Below are positions 7,392 through 12,596 of a DNA stretch of 12,596 nucleotides, in pieces. The notes under the pieces were generated by a model. The model saw nothing but the letters and a program-made list of their open reading frames with translations. It was not told the origin of the DNA and did not search any database. This DNA comes from S146-42 sp965371965. GTDB taxonomy: Bacteria > Planctomycetota > Phycisphaerae > Phycisphaerales > UBA1924. The stretch is from contig CBDVAM010000101.1 of assembly GCA_965371965.1 (NCBI GenBank), positions 1 to 12,596 on the forward strand. Direction: 5' to 3'. How positions within the stretch are numbered: position 1 is the stretch's first letter; every line of letters starts with the position of its first letter. The position numbers and the translations under genes were made by a program.

Positions 7392-8597
7392 TCACCGCCG
7401 GATCTGCACCACGCTCTCGCCCTCGCGCAGCAGGCTGAACAGCACCCGGATGTCATCGGGCAGCATCCGGATGCACCCCATCGACTCCTGGCGCCCCACG
7501 CTCTCGGGCGCGATCGTGCCGTGCAACCCATAGCTCTGATGCACCGCCGACTCGCCCACGCCCTCCAGCCCGATCCAGTATTCCCCGATCGGGTTCTTGG
7601 GATTATTCGAGGCGAACCGTTCGCCCGTCCGCGGGTTCGTCCACGCCGGGTTCTCCAGGCGGTTCTTGACCTTGAAGTTGCCCGTCGGCGTCGAGTCGTT
7701 CTGCCCTAGCCCCGCCGTGAATGAGCGGATATAGAGCCATTCGCTCGCCTTGTCCGCCGGCCCCCAATACAGGTCCACGCGATACGCCCCCTTGGATACG
7801 ATCGCGTGGAACGGCCCGCGGATCAGCTTCAGCGTCTGCCCCTCGCGGATCGACTCGGGGCGCGGGATCCGGTTGATATCCAGGATCGCCCGCCAATCGA
7901 CGCCCAACCCGTTCTTCCGCACGATCGTGCTCAAGAACTCGTCTTTGGCGACCGTGTACGAAGAACTGATCGGATCGCCAGGGACCGCGTTGGGGCTGAA
8001 GACCAACTGCTCGTTCAACTCGCTCAGCGCATCGCGCGCCCGCTGGCGATCGCCCTCGTTCGCCCCGCGCAGGTGCAGCGCGGTGTTCATGGCCTTGCGC
8101 GCCGACAGCGGATCGCTCTTGGCCAGCAGGACCTGCGCATCCTCCATGAGCCGCGCGAACTCCGGATGGCTCGCACCCCGCGAGGTCGTCTCGCCCGCCG
8201 AGGCCTTGTCGTCGCCGCCCCGCCTCCGGTTGTCTCCCTGGCGAATCTCGACCCGTGCCGCCTCGCCCGTCCCCTCGCGCTCGCCCACAACCCGATCCGC
8301 GGCCTCGCTCAGCGAGCGATTCAGCACCTCATCGGCCCGCGTCAGCGACCTCGGCGGCGCGATCAGCGGCGAGCGCGTGTGCGTCGCCAGCGACGCATCC
8401 CTCTCGCTGCCCTCGTCCCGCTCAGACGCCCCGGCGTCCGACGCTCCGAACAGACTGCCATCCACGATCACCCAGCCGCCCGCCGCCACCAGGGCCAGCA
8501 CCACCAGCACGATGCGAACCCTCGGCCCGCGACGCCGACGCCGACGATACATGTAGCTGCGACCCGCTGAAACCGACAACTGCGACGGCAGACTCAT
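7392..8597 (-). CDS. Membrane-anchored LysM and YkuD-domain L,D-transpeptidase (401 aa)
   Basis: L,D-transpeptidases cross-link peptidoglycan stem peptides (3-3 links) or attach proteins to them, outside the inner membrane. A very basic stretch (residues 18-27) precedes one hydrophobic helix (28-45), so the protein is probably anchored with the rest outside. A polar, low-complexity linker follows, then a helical segment (145-200), a LysM-like peptidoglycan-binding module (about 212-258, SYTVAKDEFLSTI to EGQTLKLI) and the YkuD catalytic domain (about 263-400). The catalytic signature is present: H359 in GLHGT and C375 in ESMGCIRM. The start at 8597 is well supported by GGAGG 5 bases upstream. 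It lies 87 bases after the cyclo-ligase gene. The gene implies a true peptidoglycan wall. The exact linkage made is not known. Confidence 0.93.
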   Translation of the reverse strand: MSLPSQLSVSAGRSYMYRRRRRRGPRVRIVLVVLALVAAGGWVIVDGSLFGASDAGASERDEGSERDASLATHTRSPLIAPPRSLTRADEVLNRSLSEAADRVVGEREGTGEAARVEIRQGDNRRRGGDDKASAGETTSRGASHPEFARLMEDAQVLLAKSDPLSARKAMNTALHLRGANEGDRQRARDALSELNEQLVFSPNAVPGDPISSSYTVAKDEFLSTIVRKNGLGVDWRAILDINRIPRPESIREGQTLKLIRGPFHAIVSKGAYRVDLYWGPADKASEWLYIRSFTAGLGQNDSTPTGNFKVKNRLENPAWTNPRTGERFASNNPKNPIGEYWIGLEGVGESAVHQSYGLHGTIAPESVGRQESMGCIRMLPDDIRVLFSLLREGESVVQIRR

Positions 8598-8620
8598 GCC
8601 CGCCTCCCTTCCTTGGGCTC

Positions 8621-8637
8621 AGCCCGCCGGGCGGGCT
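8621..8637. repeat. GC-rich 17-bp palindrome between cyclo-ligase and L,D-transpeptidase genes
   Basis: AGCCCGCC and GGCGGGCT flank a single base, giving a perfect palindrome that can fold as a 6-bp stem with a 5-base loop. It lies 13 bases upstream of the GGGAGG ribosome site of the transpeptidase gene, so as RNA it could affect that gene's translation or protect a processed end. It may be a dispersed REP-like element; one copy cannot show this. Confidence 0.35.
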
Positions 8638-8684
8638 CGATCGGGACCCCCGCGTGAACCTTGCGGAAGCCAATCTCCACCGCC

Positions 8685-9281
8685 TCAGGGCCTGAGAATC
8701 AGGCGAGATTCGGTGATGACCGCGTCCAACGCGCGATCGTGACGATCCATCGGCACGGATCTTACCATCTGGGCCTCGAACGCGACGCCGCAGGTCTTCA
8801 CCAGTGGGGGGACTGTCGCTAGGAAGCGGTCGTAGAACCCCCCGCCCCGCCCGAGACGCCGGCATTTCTCGTCAAACGCCACGCCGGGAACCAGAATCAG
8901 ATCGAGTTCTTCCACCGGAACAGTGGGGGCGTCCTCAGGTGGCTCCATGATCCCGTGCCGGTGCGTGACAAGGCTGTCGAGGCTCGTGACAACAGCCGGG
9001 ACCATCGTCTTGGTTTCCCAGTCGATGCGAGGCAGGCAGACCGATTTGCCGGTGTTGAGCCAAGATTGGAGGGCGCTTCGAGTATCAACCTCGGGCGGAG
9101 CGGGTGCATAGGCGAGGACCGCGCTCGCATCTTTGGCGAGATCCCAGTCGACCAGCCTCGAGCAGATCGCATTGTTCCATGACTCAAAGTCATCGGCGCG
9201 TGCGCTCGCCAATGCTTCGCGCGCAGTGATACGAATCACCCTCTTCGATGAGTCGGTCACTCCGGGTGCGCGGGAAACCAA
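8685..9281 (-). CDS. ygfA: 5-formyltetrahydrofolate cyclo-ligase (about 198 aa)
   Basis: This cytoplasmic enzyme (5,10-methenyltetrahydrofolate synthetase) uses ATP to return 5-formyltetrahydrofolate to the one-carbon pool. The family signature is clear: LILVPGVAFD (128-137) followed by RRLGRGGGFYDRFL (141-154), the phosphate/folate-binding glycine-rich loop. The basic N-terminal helix (SSKRVIRITARE) and length near 180-200 residues also fit. The start is uncertain. TTG at 9281 has AAGGGAG about 4 bases upstream and is used here. GTG at 9260 would remove 7 residues and has no clear ribosome site; GTG at 9239 would cut into the conserved N-terminus. It lies 104 bases downstream of rarA, across a heptamer repeat array, and 87 bases before the transpeptidase. 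I see no promoter of its own. Confidence 0.92.
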   Translation of the reverse strand: MVSRAPGVTDSSKRVIRITAREALASARADDFESWNNAICSRLVDWDLAKDASAVLAYAPAPPEVDTRSALQSWLNTGKSVCLPRIDWETKTMVPAVVTSLDSLVTHRHGIMEPPEDAPTVPVEELDLILVPGVAFDEKCRRLGRGGGFYDRFLATVPPLVKTCGVAFEAQMVRSVPMDRHDRALDAVITESRLILRP

Positions 9282-9321
9282 CCCGCTCCCTTACGGTCGC
9301 GGCTCGTCAGAGCGTCTCCGA

Positions 9322-9398
9322 CCCATTGCCCATTGCCCATTGCCTGTTTCCCATTGCCCATTGCCTGTTTCCCATTGCCCATCGCCTATTGCCTATTG
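9322..9398. repeat. Heptanucleotide tandem array (11 units of 7 bp)
   Basis: Eleven consecutive 7-base units fill 77 bases. Most are CCCATTG or close variants (CCCATCG, CCTATTG), and two are CCTGTTT. The variants recur every third unit, giving a 21-bp higher-order repeat (9329-9349 and 9350-9370 are identical; 9371-9391 is diverged). This resembles the short tandem heptamer repeats well known in cyanobacteria. The rarA stop codon (TAG, 9388-9386) lies inside the array, so its last codons come from the repeat. The remainder fills most of the spacer before the cyclo-ligase gene. Confidence 0.9.
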
Positions 9399-10837
9399 CC
9401 CCTCTTCTTCCTCTCCCGCATACCTCGAATCTCCTCTAGCCTCTCCCCCAACATCTTCTCCACCCCCGACGCCCCCGGCCGGTAATACCGCTTGGCCACC
9501 CCAAGATAATCCTGCCCCGTCACCCCGCCCTCGGCATCATGGCTGTACTCATACCCCCGAGCCTTCCGCTCCTGCGCCTCTCTCCCGCTCTGTTCTCCCG
9601 CCGGGCTCGTGTTCCCATCCTGCAAGAAATACGGCACCGGCACCGTCCGCCCCTCGCGCACATCCGCCATCGCCTCATCGATCGCCACGTAGCTCGCGTT
9701 GCTCTTGGGCGCGAGCGCCAGATACGTCGCAACCTGCGCCAGCGTAATCCGAGCCTCAGGCATCCCGATCCGCTCCACAAGCTCCCACCCGCTCTGGGCG
9801 ATCACAATCGCCCGCGGATCGGCGTTCCCCACGTCCTCACTCGCCAAAATCGCCAGGCGCCTCGCAATAAACCGAGGATCCTCGCCGCCTTCAAGCATCG
9901 CCGCGATCCAATACACCGCGGCGTCCGGGTCCGACCCACGCAAACTCTTGATCATCGCACTGATCATGTCATAGTGCGAGTCGCCGGTGACGCTATACGC
10001 CATCGCCTTGCGCTGGATCGAATCCTCGGCGGTAGCGAGATCGATGACCATCGCCTCCGATCCAGCCACTCCATCTCTCCGACTCTCCGTCTCTCCGTCT
10101 CTCTTCTCTTCCCCTCTCCGTGCCTCCGTGTCTCCGTGGTGAATCCTCTTTGAACCCATTTGCGACAGAACGGCAACCTCCAGCGCCGTCAACGCCCGCC
10201 TCGCATCCCCCTCGCTCTTCACCGCCCAAACCCGCAGCGCCTCATCGCTCACCCGCAGATCCAGCTTCCCATACCCCCGTTCCGGATCTGCGATCGCCCG
10301 GCGCACAACCTCCACAACCTCGTCGACGCTCAACAGCTCCAGCCGAAACAAGGTGCTCCGGCTCACCAGCGCGCTGTTGCACGCGAACAGCGGATTCTCC
10401 GTCGTCGCCCCGATCAGCGTGATCACGCCCCGCTCGGTATCCGGCAAAAGCACGTCCTGCTGCGCCTTACTGAACCGGTGGATCTCATCGAGAAACAGAA
10501 TCGTCCGCTGCTCGCTCGTCGCCAGCCGATCCTCGGCACCCTCAATGATCTCCCGGATCCGCTTCACCCCGACACTCGCGGCGTTCTCTCGCTCAAAGTG
10601 GCGACGCGACGTGTTCGCCACCACCTCCGCAAGCGTCGTCTTTCCAGTCCCCGGCGGGCCATGCAGAATCAGACTCGTGATCGCGTCGCCGTTCAGCATC
10701 CGGCGCAGCAGCTTGCCCTCGCCGAGGATGTGCTCCTGGCCCACGAACTGTTCGAGCGTCCGCGGGCGCATCCGCATCGCCAGCGGCATCACCGCCGCCG
10801 CCGCGCTGGCTCGCTTGTCGCTCCAGAGATCCGGCAC
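9386..10837 (-). CDS. rarA: Replication-associated recombination protein A, AAA+ ATPase (483 aa)
   Basis: RarA (MgsA, Mgs1/WRNIP1 family) is a clamp-loader-like AAA+ ATPase that acts at stalled replication forks. Visible motifs are RMRPRTLEQFVGQEHILG (22-39), Walker A GPPGTGKT (60-67), Walker B LFLDEIH (114-120), sensor 1 IGATTENP (142-149), a candidate arginine finger in SRSTLFRLE, and sensor 2 DARRAL (211-216). The C-terminal tetramerisation part is typical (ASEDVGNADPRA, LAPKSNASY, GYEYSHD). Two oddities stand out: about 30 residues rich in R, E and G (about 229-261) interrupt the lid region and are encoded by a low-complexity repeat, and the last residues come from a heptamer array. GTG at 10837 is the likely start, 6 bases after a TACAAT -10-like element, suggesting a leaderless message; ATG at 10789 is the alternative. 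It is divergent from vapB. Confidence 0.95.
   Translation of the reverse strand: MPDLWSDKRASAAAAVMPLAMRMRPRTLEQFVGQEHILGEGKLLRRMLNGDAITSLILHGPPGTGKTTLAEVVANTSRRHFERENAASVGVKRIREIIEGAEDRLATSEQRTILFLDEIHRFSKAQQDVLLPDTERGVITLIGATTENPLFACNSALVSRSTLFRLELLSVDEVVEVVRRAIADPERGYGKLDLRVSDEALRVWAVKSEGDARRALTALEVAVLSQMGSKRIHHGDTEARRGEEKRDGETESRRDGVAGSEAMVIDLATAEDSIQRKAMAYSVTGDSHYDMISAMIKSLRGSDPDAAVYWIAAMLEGGEDPRFIARRLAILASEDVGNADPRAIVIAQSGWELVERIGMPEARITLAQVATYLALAPKSNASYVAIDEAMADVREGRTVPVPYFLQDGNTSPAGEQSGREAQERKARGYEYSHDAEGGVTGQDYLGVAKRYYRPGASGVEKMLGERLEEIRGMRERKKRGNRQ
10066..10143. repeat. Low-complexity 8-bp-period repeat inside rarA
   Basis: On the minus strand this segment runs from TTCACCACGGAGACACGG through repeated CGGAGA blocks to TGGAGTGG, with an approximate 8-base period broken by a purine-rich stretch. 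From memory, related sequence (CACCACRGAGACACRGAG) occurs scattered through many bacterial genomes, including planctomycetes. It lies in frame within rarA and encodes a stretch such as HHGDTEARRGEEKRDGETES. The edges are approximate. Confidence 0.8.
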
Positions 10838-10843
10838 GCCCCA

Positions 10844-10849
10844 ATTGTA
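10844..10849 (-). promoter_or_regulatory. Likely -10 element of rarA (leaderless start)
   Basis: TACAAT on the minus strand (10849-10844) is a good -10 match and ends 6 bases before the GTG start, so transcription would begin at or next to the start codon. I see no good -35 at the right distance (CACAAC at 17-base spacing). The spacing to the start codon is the same as at vapB on the other strand. Confidence 0.4.
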
Positions 10850-10927
10850 TGGGACTTGTTCGTTCCGTTGTGGTTGTTCTGGAAGTTGGAGTCTGGATCG
10901 ACCTGCCAGATATTCCGAAGAGTCTAC

Positions 10928-10958
10928 TTGACTAGGTCAACTTAGTCTGATAGACTAA
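10928..10958 (+). promoter_or_regulatory. vapBC promoter overlaid by two palindromic operators
   Basis: TTGACT (10928-10933) and TAGACT (10951-10956), 17 bases apart, match -35 and -10 elements. The -10 ends 6 bases before the vapB ATG, which predicts a leaderless transcript. Two perfect inverted repeats cover the elements: TTGAC-TAG-GTCAA (10928-10940) over the -35 and TTAGTCT-GAT-AGACTAA (10942-10958) over the -10. Autorepression by the antitoxin or toxin-antitoxin complex is the usual mode for this type of module. The region is AT-rich compared with its surroundings. Confidence 0.75.
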
Positions 10959-10962
10959 CGCC

Positions 10963-11202
10963 ATGGATACCATCAACATCCACCAAGCCAAGACCCATCT
11001 CTCCAAGTTCCTTGAGCGGGTAGCCAGGGGCGAGGAGTTCATCATCGCCAAAGCCGGCAAGCCGGTGGCGAGGCTCATCGGATTCCGCGCCGACGACCGC
11101 GACCGCACGGGCGGACAGTGGAAGGGCCTCTTGCGCATCGCCGACGACTTCGACGAGTCCCTTCCCGATGAGATCGCCGACGCATTCGGGGCATCCGACT
11201 GA
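10963..11202 (+). CDS. vapB: Phd/YefM-family antitoxin of a VapBC-type module (79 aa)
   Basis: The antitoxin binds and neutralises the PIN toxin encoded next to it and represses the shared promoter. Residues 1-45 (MDTINIHQAKTHLSKFLERV ...) match the Phd/YefM DNA-binding fold, including the QAK start and the GKPVARLIGF segment. The acidic, tryptophan-bearing tail (WKGLLRIADDFDE, about residues 53-65) fits the toxin-binding region typical of antitoxins paired with PIN toxins. The ATG at 10963 is fixed by the conserved N-terminus and the promoter 6 bases upstream; there is no ribosome site, as expected for a leaderless message. The stop overlaps the toxin start by one base. Confidence 0.93.
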   Translation: MDTINIHQAKTHLSKFLERVARGEEFIIAKAGKPVARLIGFRADDRDRTGGQWKGLLRIADDFDESLPDEIADAFGASD

Positions 11203-11582
11203 TGCCCGCCTACCTGCTCGATACCCATGTCCTGCTCTGGTGGCTCTCCGACCCCAGCCAACTCTCAACCGACGCTCGCAAGGCGATCGCCGACGGTGCC
11301 AACAGCATCTATCTGAGCGCAGCCGCGGCGTGGGAGATGGCCATCAAGAAGGCCCTCGGGCGACTCGAGTTTCCCAGCAACCTTGAGCAGGTGCTTCAAG
11401 ACGACCACATCGAGGTTCTTCCGATCGGACTCTCGCACGCATTGGCGGTGGCCGACCTGCCCGTGCATCACCAGGATCCGTTCGATCGCATGCTGATCGC
11501 CCAGGCCCAGATCGAGGGTCTCGTTCTCATCACGCGCGATGCGCAGATCGCGGCGTACGACGTCGAGGTGTTGCTCGCCTGA
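11202..11582 (+). CDS. vapC: PIN-domain ribonuclease toxin, VapC type (126 aa)
   Basis: VapC-type toxins are Mg2+-dependent ribonucleases that cut tRNA or rRNA and stop growth when the antitoxin is lost. The acidic PIN residues are all visible: D7 in YLLDTHVLLWWL, E45 in AAAAWEMAIKKALGRL, D92 and D95 in HHQDPFDRMLIAQA, and D113 in LITRDAQI. So the active site looks intact. The ATG overlaps the antitoxin stop (TGATG), giving translational coupling that keeps antitoxin in excess; a weak GGGG lies upstream within vapB. The length is normal for the family. It is followed by a 114-base gap before the acyltransferase gene and is not obviously co-transcribed with it. The target RNA cannot be predicted. 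Confidence 0.94.
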   Translation: MPAYLLDTHVLLWWLSDPSQLSTDARKAIADGANSIYLSAAAAWEMAIKKALGRLEFPSNLEQVLQDDHIEVLPIGLSHALAVADLPVHHQDPFDRMLIAQAQIEGLVLITRDAQIAAYDVEVLLA

Positions 11583-11678
11583 CACCGATCCGACCGCTCT
11601 GGCTGATCGCGACCATTGGGCTGGTTCTCATCAAACACCCATTCTGGATGTCCGCACGATTACTATCTCCTTTGCAAC

Positions 11679-11687
11679 TGCTAACAT
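11679..11687 (+). promoter_or_regulatory. Possible extended -10 of the acyltransferase gene
   Basis: TG-C-TAACAT fits an extended -10 element (TGn followed by a TATAAT-like hexamer). It ends 9 bases before the GTG start, so the leader would be only a few bases. No clear -35 is present (ATTACT at 17-base spacing). Confidence 0.35.
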
Positions 11688-11696
11688 CGGCCCCCC

Positions 11697-12419
11697 GTGC
11701 TCACCTGGATTGCCATCCTGGCTCTCGCCTGGCTCCTCTGGGTCATCATCGCGCGCCGCCTCGTCGACAATCCCTGGAAAACAGTCGCCCACGGCCTGAT
11801 CTGGCTCCCAGGCCTCGTCTACGTCCGTCTCGTCCACAATCTCCGCGTCTCGGGCGAGATCTCCAACCTCGCAGACCCGCCCGAAGGCCCGCTGCTCATC
11901 GTCGCCAACCACACCGCCGGCATCGACCCCATCATCGTCCAGGCACGCTGCAAACGCCCCATCCGCTGGATCATGGCCGAGGACATGAAAGAGCCCCGCC
12001 TCGACTGGGCGTGGCGTCTGTACGAGATCATCTTCGTGGACCGCTATGAGCGCAAGGCCCAATCGCTCCGCGACGCCATCCGCCACCTCCGTGCCGGCGG
12101 CGTCGTCGGCATCTTCCCCGAGGGCAGCCTCGAACGCCCACCAGAACGCCTCCTGCCCTTTCAGGGCGGCGTCGGCTGGCTCATCAAACGCACCGGCGCA
12201 AAGGTCCTGCCCGTCGTCATCCGCGGCACGCCCCACATCACCCCCGCATGGGCCAGCCTCTGGCGCACCAGCAAGAGCTCCCTCGAGGTCGGCCCCATCC
12301 TCGACTTCACCAACCCCGCAGACGACTACAAGCCCGCGAAAATCGTCCGCACCATCGAGCAACAGTTCCTCGACATGACAGGCTGGGAACTCTCCGCCTC
12401 GCCCCAGTGCGAGGCCTGA
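11697..12419 (+). CDS. plsC: 1-acyl-sn-glycerol-3-phosphate acyltransferase, PlsC/LPLAT family (240 aa)
   Basis: PlsC adds the second acyl chain to lysophosphatidic acid, giving phosphatidic acid at the inner membrane. A hydrophobic N-terminal helix (residues 1-19) gives membrane attachment. Family motifs are in order: motif I NHTAGIDP (71-78, H72 and D77 as the HX4D catalytic pair), a motif II candidate FVDRYERK (113-120, R116), motif III FPEGS (140-144) and motif IV VLPVVIRG (170-177, P172). The start is a GTG at 11697, placed just before the membrane helix; there is no ribosome site, and a possible -10 lies 9 bases upstream. Other LPLAT members use similar motifs, so the acceptor could differ. 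The gene stands alone between vapC and a strong hairpin. Confidence 0.9.
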   Translation: MLTWIAILALAWLLWVIIARRLVDNPWKTVAHGLIWLPGLVYVRLVHNLRVSGEISNLADPPEGPLLIVANHTAGIDPIIVQARCKRPIRWIMAEDMKEPRLDWAWRLYEIIFVDRYERKAQSLRDAIRHLRAGGVVGIFPEGSLERPPERLLPFQGGVGWLIKRTGAKVLPVVIRGTPHITPAWASLWRTSKSSLEVGPILDFTNPADDYKPAKIVRTIEQQFLDMTGWELSASPQCEA

Positions 12420-12433
12420 CAGCCGCGCTGTGC

Positions 12434-12461
12434 CACCGACCGCTGCTCTGAGCGGTTGGTG
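12434..12461 (+). terminator. Probable terminator hairpin after plsC
   Basis: CACCGACCGCT (12434-12444) pairs with AGCGGTTGGTG (12451-12461) over 11 positions, with one G-T wobble and a 6-base loop, 14 bases after the plsC stop. It is the strongest hairpin in the window. Only a weak T content follows, so termination may be imperfect or Rho-assisted. Confidence 0.55.
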
Positions 12462-12596
12462 CTTGCGTGTCAACTTCTAGAGCGAGTTCAATGCACCCGT
12501 AGCGTTCTTCAAGCGGTGGCGCAGAGATCGGGAATCAAGCGCGTTGCTGAGGCGGAATACACGATGCAGAACGCCACGGAGTGGCGCTGCGAGCCT
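12462..12596. other. Right edge, no assignable feature
   Basis: Several short frames are open to the edge on both strands, as expected at high GC. On the plus strand one frame from about 12459 reads without a stop to the end (it includes RVAEAEYTMQNATEWRCEP), but it overlaps the hairpin and has no ribosome site. I cannot assign a gene here. Confidence 0.3.

Noticed and set aside
9322..9398. Array considered as a CRISPR
   Set aside because: Units are 7 bp and directly adjacent, with no unique spacers and no cas genes nearby.
9964..10229. Short minus-strand frames containing TTETRRHGE-like or RRHGGTE-like peptides
   Set aside because: They are the other two frames of the repeat inside rarA; such peptides are commonly mis-annotated from this repeat type.
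10928..11582. Novel defence system around the toxin-antitoxin pair
   Set aside because: The pair is a standard Phd/YefM plus PIN module with intact motifs, and the flanking genes are housekeeping.
12459..12596. Possible partial gene running off the right edge
   Set aside because: All evidence is an open frame of about 46 codons. It overlaps a hairpin, lacks a ribosome site and shows no recognisable motif, and other frames are open too.

Overview
The window looks like a chromosomal segment of a high-GC planctomycete, most likely a member of the Phycisphaerae. The reasons are the strong GC bias, the large anchored TPR protein beside an ABC-permease end (a planctomycete-type pair), the long and divergent GyrB, and weak or absent Shine-Dalgarno sites at several genes. 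The phylum is an inference from gene content; no rRNA is present. I found no tRNA, rRNA, insertion sequence, CRISPR array or prophage. No gap between genes exceeds 210 bases.

Left part, plus strand: positions 1-129 hold the C-terminal end of a membrane protein, probably an ABC-2 permease. A hairpin at its stop codon follows, then a 673-residue membrane-anchored TPR-like protein (200-2221). The two probably belong to one export or envelope locus.

Middle part, minus strand: six genes run in the same direction from 10837 down to 2328. In transcription order they are rarA (AAA+ replication-fork factor), 5-formyltetrahydrofolate cyclo-ligase, a LysM/YkuD L,D-transpeptidase, gyrB, a PilZ-receiver-Hpt-like signalling protein, and a fructosamine-kinase family protein. 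gyrB has its own recognisable promoter, so this is probably not a single operon. The spacers between these genes carry palindromes and hairpins.

Right part, plus strand: a VapBC-type toxin-antitoxin pair (10963-11582) is divergent from rarA. Its promoter is overlaid by two perfect palindromes and appears to make a leaderless mRNA. A PlsC-type acyltransferase (11697-12419) follows, ending at a strong hairpin. The last 135 bases hold nothing I can assign.

Most of the window is housekeeping: DNA topology, fork maintenance, folate, cell wall and phospholipid synthesis. I do not see a clear new biological system. The points most worth a second look are the low-complexity repeat inserted in frame into rarA and the heptamer array forming its 3' end, the vapBC operator/promoter, the PilZ-REC protein with a pseudo-Hpt tail, and the altered ATP-contact (QTK) loop of GyrB.
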